8,644 nt of DNA from DATHSY01 sp046729855. Lineage in GTDB: Bacteria; Actinomycetota; UBA4738; HRBIN12. The position numbers were made by a program, and so were the translations under genes. The notes beneath the pieces were generated by a model. That model was not told the origin of the DNA. It did no database searches and saw nothing but the letters and a program-made list of their open reading frames with translations. Of this stretch, positions 4,901 to 8,644 are shown in pieces (positions within the stretch are counted from its first letter, which is position 1; each line of letters opens with the position of its first letter). The DNA is taken from positions 1-8,644 of the forward strand of contig JBKPHM010000124.1 of the NCBI GenBank assembly GCA_046729855.1, in the 5' to 3' direction.

Positions 4901-7711
4901 TCAGTTGTTCCTCTTGGCCGCGAAATCAACTCGAAGGTGCAGCGAATCACTCACCCAGGTCGTTGCCTCCTCAAAGGTCAGCCGCCGTCCGGCGGCGAGC
5001 CCTCGCTCGAAATCTGCGCTCCTCTGGGTAAGGATCCGCCGCGCATACTCCACGCGATCGGATGACCAGCGGCCGAGGAACGTGCGCTCCTCCTCGGCCT
5101 CGAGCGCTCCCCACAGGCGCCCGGCGCCCTCGTCATCGCCGCACCCCAGCGCCACCAACGCGAGCACCGCCAGAGCGTACGTCGCGGTGGTGCGATCTCC
5201 GATCCTGCAACTGAGCTCGAATGCCTGACGCGCGTATGTCTCCGAATCGTCGAAGTGACCGAGCATGAGCGAGTACTCCGCTATGTTCACGAGGTACTGA
5301 GGCTCACCCCATGCCCAGCCACCACTCTCCCGCACGATAGCGAGCGCCGAGAGCTGCAGGTCGAGCGCGCTCTCGACGTTGCCTTCAGCGAACTCGACGT
5401 GGCTCAGCGTCCCAAGGAAGTCGGATTCCTCGTATCGGTAACCCCCCGCCCGAGCACGGCCCAGGCTCTCCTCGCCGAGCTCGCGGGCGCGGGCGAAATC
5501 GTGTTCTGCAAGGGCGATGTTCGAGAGCCGGTGTGCCAAGCGCAGGATCCCTCTCACGTCTCCGAGATCCTCGAAGAACTTGGCACTTTTCCCGTATGCG
5601 GCGGCGGCTCGCTCGATGTCGCCGGATATCTCGGCCGCCCCACCGAGGTCGCGGAGGGCGCGCGCCCGGAGTTCGAGGGGAACCGGGCCAGCTCGTTCCA
5701 GGAGGGCCTCGAAACGCTGCATCCCCTCGTGCGGGCTGGTTGCCACCCAGAACTGCTCGAGGGAGATCGCGAGCTCGAGGCCGAGGACCGGATCTTCGTT
5801 CAAGGCCCAGTCGAGCGCTGCGCGCACGTTGTCCTGATCGGCGAGGGCGAGGTCATGTCGTTGTCTCACACCACTCCCGAGCTCGTCGACGGAGAGGCCG
5901 AGCGTCGCTGCGATCGAGGCGTACGTCTTGGCGTGGCGGCGGCGGACCGAGTCGCCCTCGCCGCAAGCTTCCAGCTGCTCGGCGGCGAACTCGCGGATCG
6001 TTTCGAGCAGCGAGTAGCGGGAGCCGTGGTGGTCGGTGCTCCGGAGCACGAGGTTGTGGTCCACGAGCGAGGAGAGCCGATCAAGGGTGGTCTCGCAGAC
6101 GGTCTCGGCGGCTTCGAGCGTGCAACCGCCGGCAAAGACCGACAGTCTCGCGAGGTCCCGCTGTTCATCGGCGGCGAGCAGATCGAAGCTCCACTCGAGC
6201 GTCGCTCGAAGCGTTCGCTGGCGGGCGGGCAGATCCCGCGGTCCGCCGACGAGCAGCGGGAGGCCCTCGTCGAGCCGTCGCAGCAGCTCGGTCGGGCTGA
6301 GCGTGCGGGTCCGGCTCGCGACGAGCTCGATCGCGAGCGGGAGCCCGTCGAGACGGTCCACGATGCGGCGGATCACCGGTTCCTCACCGCGCTCCGTCTG
6401 GAAGCGGGCGTCGGCCTCCCGCGCCCGCTCTAGGAAGAGTTGCGCGGCTGCGTCGGAGCCGAGGGGTTCCACCGGGTAGACGTGCTCGCCGGATAGGTGC
6501 AGGACGACGCGGCTGGTGACGAGGATCGTCAGGCGCGGCGCGCGGGCGATCAGCTCGGAGAGGATCGGCGTGCCCTCCCGGATGTGCTCGGCATTGTCGA
6601 GGAGCAGCAACAGCTCGCGCGGGCCCAGCGCCGTCGTCAGGGCCTGGAGCGGATCTCCGGCCGCCTGGATCCCGAGGGCACCGGAGATCGCGATGGCAAG
6701 AAGCGTCGGATCACGGAGGGGTGCGAGGTCGACGAAGGCGACCCCGTTGGCGAACGATCCAGCGACGGTCCCCGCGACCTCGAGGGCTAGGCGCGTCTTC
6801 CCGGAGCCGCCGGCCCCCGTGAGGACGACCAGCCGGACCTCGCCGCGGCCGAGGAGCTGTCCCAGCTCGTCCAGTTCTCGCTCGCGGCCGAGCAGTGGGC
6901 TCGGGGACGCGGGCAACGAGGCGATCCTTGCGTATGCCACCGGCGCCGGGGCCAGGCCGGGATCGTGCTGGAGGATGCGCTGCTGCAGGCCGCGCAGCTC
7001 TGCACCGGGCTCGAGGCCGAGCTCCTCGACCAGTGTCGCCCGCGCCGCCGCGTATACCTCTAACGCGTCTGCCTGGCGTCCGCATCGAAAGAGCGCGAGC
7101 ATGGCCTGGGCCTGCAACCGCTCGCGCAGCGGGTACGTGCTCGCCAGGCTGCGAAGCTCGGGCAGAAGCTCCGCCTCGCGCCCAACCTGGAGCTCTGCCT
7201 CGATCCGATCCTCGAGCGCGACAAGGCGCAGCTCCTCGAGGCGCTCCGCCTCGCCGCGGGCAAACTCTTCGTAGGCAAGCTCGCCGTAGGCCCGCCCTCG
7301 CCACAGTCCGAGTGCGCGTCGGAGCAGCGAGGCAGCCAAGGCCGGATTGCGGTCCCGCGCCGCCGTCCTTGCCTCCGCCAGCAGGCGCTCGAAGCGCTCG
7401 GAATCGAGCGTGTCAGCATCGAGCTCGAGCGCGTATCCGCCCCCTCGAGTCTCGATCCGCGCGCAGGCGGGGAGCTGCCTGCGGAGCTTCGACACGTACG
7501 TCTGCAGCACCTTGGGGGCAGAGGAGGGCGGCGAGGAGCCCCACAGCGCGTCAACCAGGACATCGGCCGACCGCGTCCTCCCCCGCTCGACGAGAAGCGC
7601 TGCGACGAGCCGTCGGTGCTGGGGCGCCGAGAGGCTCACGGGGCCCGCGGAACCGACGATCTCGAGCGGGCCGAGGATGCGAACCTCCCCGCGCTCCTTC
7701 ACGCCGGTCAT
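4901..7711 (-). CDS. AfsR/SARP-type regulator with BTAD, NB-ARC ATPase and TPR-like regions
   Basis: This is a 936-residue cytoplasmic transcriptional regulator. Residues about 8-96 are an OmpR-like winged helix (VRILGPLEIVG, then DVLVDALWG and VLQTYVSKLRRQL). Residues about 103-248 are the bacterial transcriptional activation domain (ERFERLLAEAR through VEELGLEPGAELRGLQQRIL). An NB-ARC/STAND ATPase follows: Walker A TGAGGSGKT (298-306), Walker B LLLLLDNAEH (367-376), sensor LVTSR (397-401) and the GLPLAIELVA motif (456-465). Residues about 600-870 are helical TPR-like repeats. No LuxR-type helix-turn-helix closes the protein; it ends with GLAAGRRLTFEEA, a tail common in such regulators. The family binds DNA through direct heptamer repeats, often to activate secondary metabolism, with ATP and TPR sensing controlling activity; the signal here is unknown. 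The ATG at 7711 has no clear ribosome binding site, so a leaderless transcript or a GTG start three codons in is possible. It is divergent from the barrel/secreted-protein pair. Confidence 0.92.
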   Translation of the reverse strand: MTGVKERGEVRILGPLEIVGSAGPVSLSAPQHRRLVAALLVERGRTRSADVLVDALWGSSPPSSAPKVLQTYVSKLRRQLPACARIETRGGGYALELDADTLDSERFERLLAEARTAARDRNPALAASLLRRALGLWRGRAYGELAYEEFARGEAERLEELRLVALEDRIEAELQVGREAELLPELRSLASTYPLRERLQAQAMLALFRCGRQADALEVYAAARATLVEELGLEPGAELRGLQQRILQHDPGLAPAPVAYARIASLPASPSPLLGRERELDELGQLLGRGEVRLVVLTGAGGSGKTRLALEVAGTVAGSFANGVAFVDLAPLRDPTLLAIAISGALGIQAAGDPLQALTTALGPRELLLLLDNAEHIREGTPILSELIARAPRLTILVTSRVVLHLSGEHVYPVEPLGSDAAAQLFLERAREADARFQTERGEEPVIRRIVDRLDGLPLAIELVASRTRTLSPTELLRRLDEGLPLLVGGPRDLPARQRTLRATLEWSFDLLAADEQRDLARLSVFAGGCTLEAAETVCETTLDRLSSLVDHNLVLRSTDHHGSRYSLLETIREFAAEQLEACGEGDSVRRRHAKTYASIAATLGLSVDELGSGVRQRHDLALADQDNVRAALDWALNEDPVLGLELAISLEQFWVATSPHEGMQRFEALLERAGPVPLELRARALRDLGGAAEISGDIERAAAAYGKSAKFFEDLGDVRGILRLAHRLSNIALAEHDFARARELGEESLGRARAGGYRYEESDFLGTLSHVEFAEGNVESALDLQLSALAIVRESGGWAWGEPQYLVNIAEYSLMLGHFDDSETYARQAFELSCRIGDRTTATYALAVLALVALGCGDDEGAGRLWGALEAEEERTFLGRWSSDRVEYARRILTQRSADFERGLAAGRRLTFEEATTWVSDSLHLRVDFAAKRNN

Positions 7712-7748
7712 TGTGAGGCCGGCGCCAGCGTTCGTGCAGGCGCGGCTA

Positions 7749-7766
7749 TACCGGCCCTCTACCGGC
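7749..7766. promoter_or_regulatory. Two TACCGGC heptamers with 11-bp period (candidate SARP operator)
   Basis: TACCGGC occurs at 7749-7755 and again at 7760-7766, separated by CCTC. SARP regulators such as DnrI and ActII-ORF4 are known to bind heptameric direct repeats spaced by 4 bp (11-bp period), usually next to the -10 box. The site lies in the 110-base divergent spacer, 38 bases from the AfsR-like start and 56 bases from the barrel protein's start. On the minus strand TATAGC (7750-7745) overlaps one heptamer and could be a -10 box. Which promoter it serves is not clear from sequence. Confidence 0.4.
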
Positions 7767-7821
7767 GTCCTCGAAACTCACCCAGACGGCGCACCGGAGG
7801 CCCGTGCAGAAGGAGGAGCCC

Positions 7822-8148
7822 ATGGCCTACGCGTACGTCCAAGACGTCGCCGCGAGCTGGAGACAGTACGAGCGCATGGCCAGCTCGCTGATCGACCCGG
7901 CACCGGCGGGCCTCATTCTGCACGTCGCAGGACCCACCGACGAGGGCGTTCGCATCATCGACGTCTGGGAGAGCGAGGAGTCGTGGGAGCGGTTCCGGGC
8001 CGAGTGGCTCGGACCGTCGATCGCCGCCCTCGGGGGGCCCTCGCGTCCGGAGGCGACCTTCCGCGGCCTGCGCGCCGAGCACGTCTGGATCCAGAAAGGC
8101 CCGGCTTCGCCCACGCCTGGCCGACACGGGAAGGAGGAGAACAGATGA
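7822..8148 (+). CDS. Small dimeric alpha/beta-barrel (ABM-like) protein
   Basis: This is a 108-residue protein starting MAYAYVQDVAASWRQYERMA, with LILHVAGPTDEGVRIIDVWE (31-50) and ESWERFRAEWLGPSIAAL (53-70). The strand-helix-strand pattern and the DVWESEESWERFR segment match ferredoxin-like dimeric alpha/beta-barrel proteins related to antibiotic biosynthesis monooxygenases. Some members are cofactor-free oxygenases, but many small ones are uncharacterised, and no catalytic residue can be assigned here. The ATG at 7822 is chosen over the in-frame GTG at 7804 because AGGAGG (7811-7816) sits five bases before it, inside the longer frame. The C-terminal 18 residues are polar and probably disordered. 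The stop overlaps the next start (ATGA at 8145-8148), so the two genes are translationally coupled, and the pair is divergent from the AfsR-like regulator. Confidence 0.75.
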   Translation: MAYAYVQDVAASWRQYERMASSLIDPAPAGLILHVAGPTDEGVRIIDVWESEESWERFRAEWLGPSIAALGGPSRPEATFRGLRAEHVWIQKGPASPTPGRHGKEENR

Positions 8149-8644
8149 GGACGTTCCTGACAGCCGCAGTCGCTGGGGCCGCCGCGGTCGCCCTGACCAC
8201 GGCCGGTACGGTGACCGCCGGCGCGGACGCTTCGTCCCCCGAGGGCCTCCAGGCCGCGAAGGCGGCGACGGCCCGCTACCACTCGCTCGAGCAGGCACGA
8301 CGAGACGGCTACACGACGGAAGGCGAGCCGTGCGTCTCGGCGCCTCCTCCGCCCGGGCTCTCGGGTGCGATGGGGATCCACGCGGTTAATCCCGCCCTGA
8401 TCGGCGACGGCGTCATCGACCCGCTGCGGCCAGAGATCCTGCTCTATGTGCCGAACGCCGAAGGCGAGCTCGAGCTCGTCGGCGTCGAGTACTTCGAGGT
8501 CGCCGCGGTGACCGGAGGGGTGGCCCCAACGGTCTTCGGGCGCGAGCTCGACGGCCCGATGCCCGGGCACAACCCGACGATGCCGGAGCACTACGACCTG
8601 CACGTCTGGCTGTGGGCCGACAACCCCGCGGGGATGTTCGCGCC
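8145..8644 (+). CDS. Secreted protein of unknown function with HYDLHVWLW motif, 3' end missing
   Basis: The frame is open for 166 codons to the window edge. The N-terminus MRTFLTAAVAGAAAVALTTA is a signal peptide (arginine, hydrophobic core, cleavage likely near TVTAGADA, about 24-28), so the protein is exported. The mature part contains ATARYHSLEQARRDGY (41-56), GAMGIHAVNPALIGDG (74-89), PEILLYVP (96-103), LVGVEYF (111-117) and HNPTMPEHYDLHVWLWADNP (142-161). I recognise this as a recurring but uncharacterised exported type in soil bacteria, with conserved His and Trp residues (H79, H142, H149, H153); a metal or ligand site is conceivable but not shown. The only other cysteine-like feature is C63. 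The start is set by AGGAGG (8132-8137), seven bases upstream, and by the ATGA overlap with the barrel gene. Only a short C-terminal part should be missing. Confidence 0.78.
   Translation, partial: MRTFLTAAVAGAAAVALTTAGTVTAGADASSPEGLQAAKAATARYHSLEQARRDGYTTEGEPCVSAPPPPGLSGAMGIHAVNPALIGDGVIDPLRPEILLYVPNAEGELELVGVEYFEVAAVTGGVAPTVFGRELDGPMPGHNPTMPEHYDLHVWLWADNPAGMFA

Noticed and set aside
5255..6433. 392-codon open frame on the plus strand
   Set aside because: It lies wholly antisense to the AfsR-like gene, whose minus-strand frame shows Walker and NB-ARC motifs. High GC content readily keeps the opposite frame open, and the product has no recognisable family.
7827..8603. 258-codon open frame on the minus strand
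   Set aside because: It is antisense to both the barrel gene and the secreted-protein gene, which have AGGAGG sites, ATGA coupling and a signal peptide.

Overview
The window is GC-rich (roughly two thirds G+C by eye) with G/C-ending codons, strong AGGAGG-type ribosome binding sites, some GTG/TTG starts, and an AfsR/SARP-type regulator. This points to a high-GC actinobacterium; the protein styles recall soil lineages such as Thermoleophilia or Gaiellales, but that placement is inference. No tRNA, rRNA, CRISPR array or complete insertion sequence was seen. The gene content looks like an ordinary actinobacterial chromosome carrying several accessory-type genes.

Layout. 1-246 (minus) is the N-terminal part of a RibD/DHFR-fold reductase, cut by the window edge. 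247-667 is a 421-base gap holding a near-palindrome at the reductase promoter, a long hairpin, and two copies of a ~41-nt element ending in GGGTTCTTACAGTG. 668-1180 (minus) is a DinB/YfiT-like metal-site protein. 1181-1687 is mostly gene-poor, but its 3' part holds an SD-led small reading frame that runs into the next gene. 1688-3634 (plus, TTG start) is a TetM/OtrA-like translational GTPase (ribosomal protection family) with an unusual domain IV tip and a short C-terminus. It converges, with 9 bases between stop codons, on a PPOX-type FMN/F420 split-barrel protein (3644-4096, minus, GTG start). A 242-base divergent spacer with a near-perfect 20-bp palindrome leads to a small protein with two predicted zinc sites (4339-4620, plus). 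Two hairpins and an unexplained protein-like open frame fill 4621-4900.

The largest gene (4901-7711, minus) encodes a 936-aa AfsR/SARP-type regulator: winged helix, BTAD, NB-ARC ATPase and a TPR-like region. It is divergent, across 110 bases, from a tightly coupled pair on the plus strand: a ~108-aa dimeric alpha/beta-barrel protein (7822-8148) and, by ATGA stop/start overlap, a secreted protein of unknown function (8145 to the window end). The spacer has two exact TACCGGC heptamers with an 11-bp period, the geometry SARP regulators use, so the regulator may control the pair, itself, or both.

The best leads are: (i) the SARP-like operator in the divergent spacer; (ii) the small reading frame overlapping the start of the ribosomal protection gene; (iii) the divergent domain IV tip of that GTPase; (iv) the small double zinc-site protein behind a strong palindrome; (v) the duplicated 41-nt element. 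No complete novel defence or mobile system is evident.
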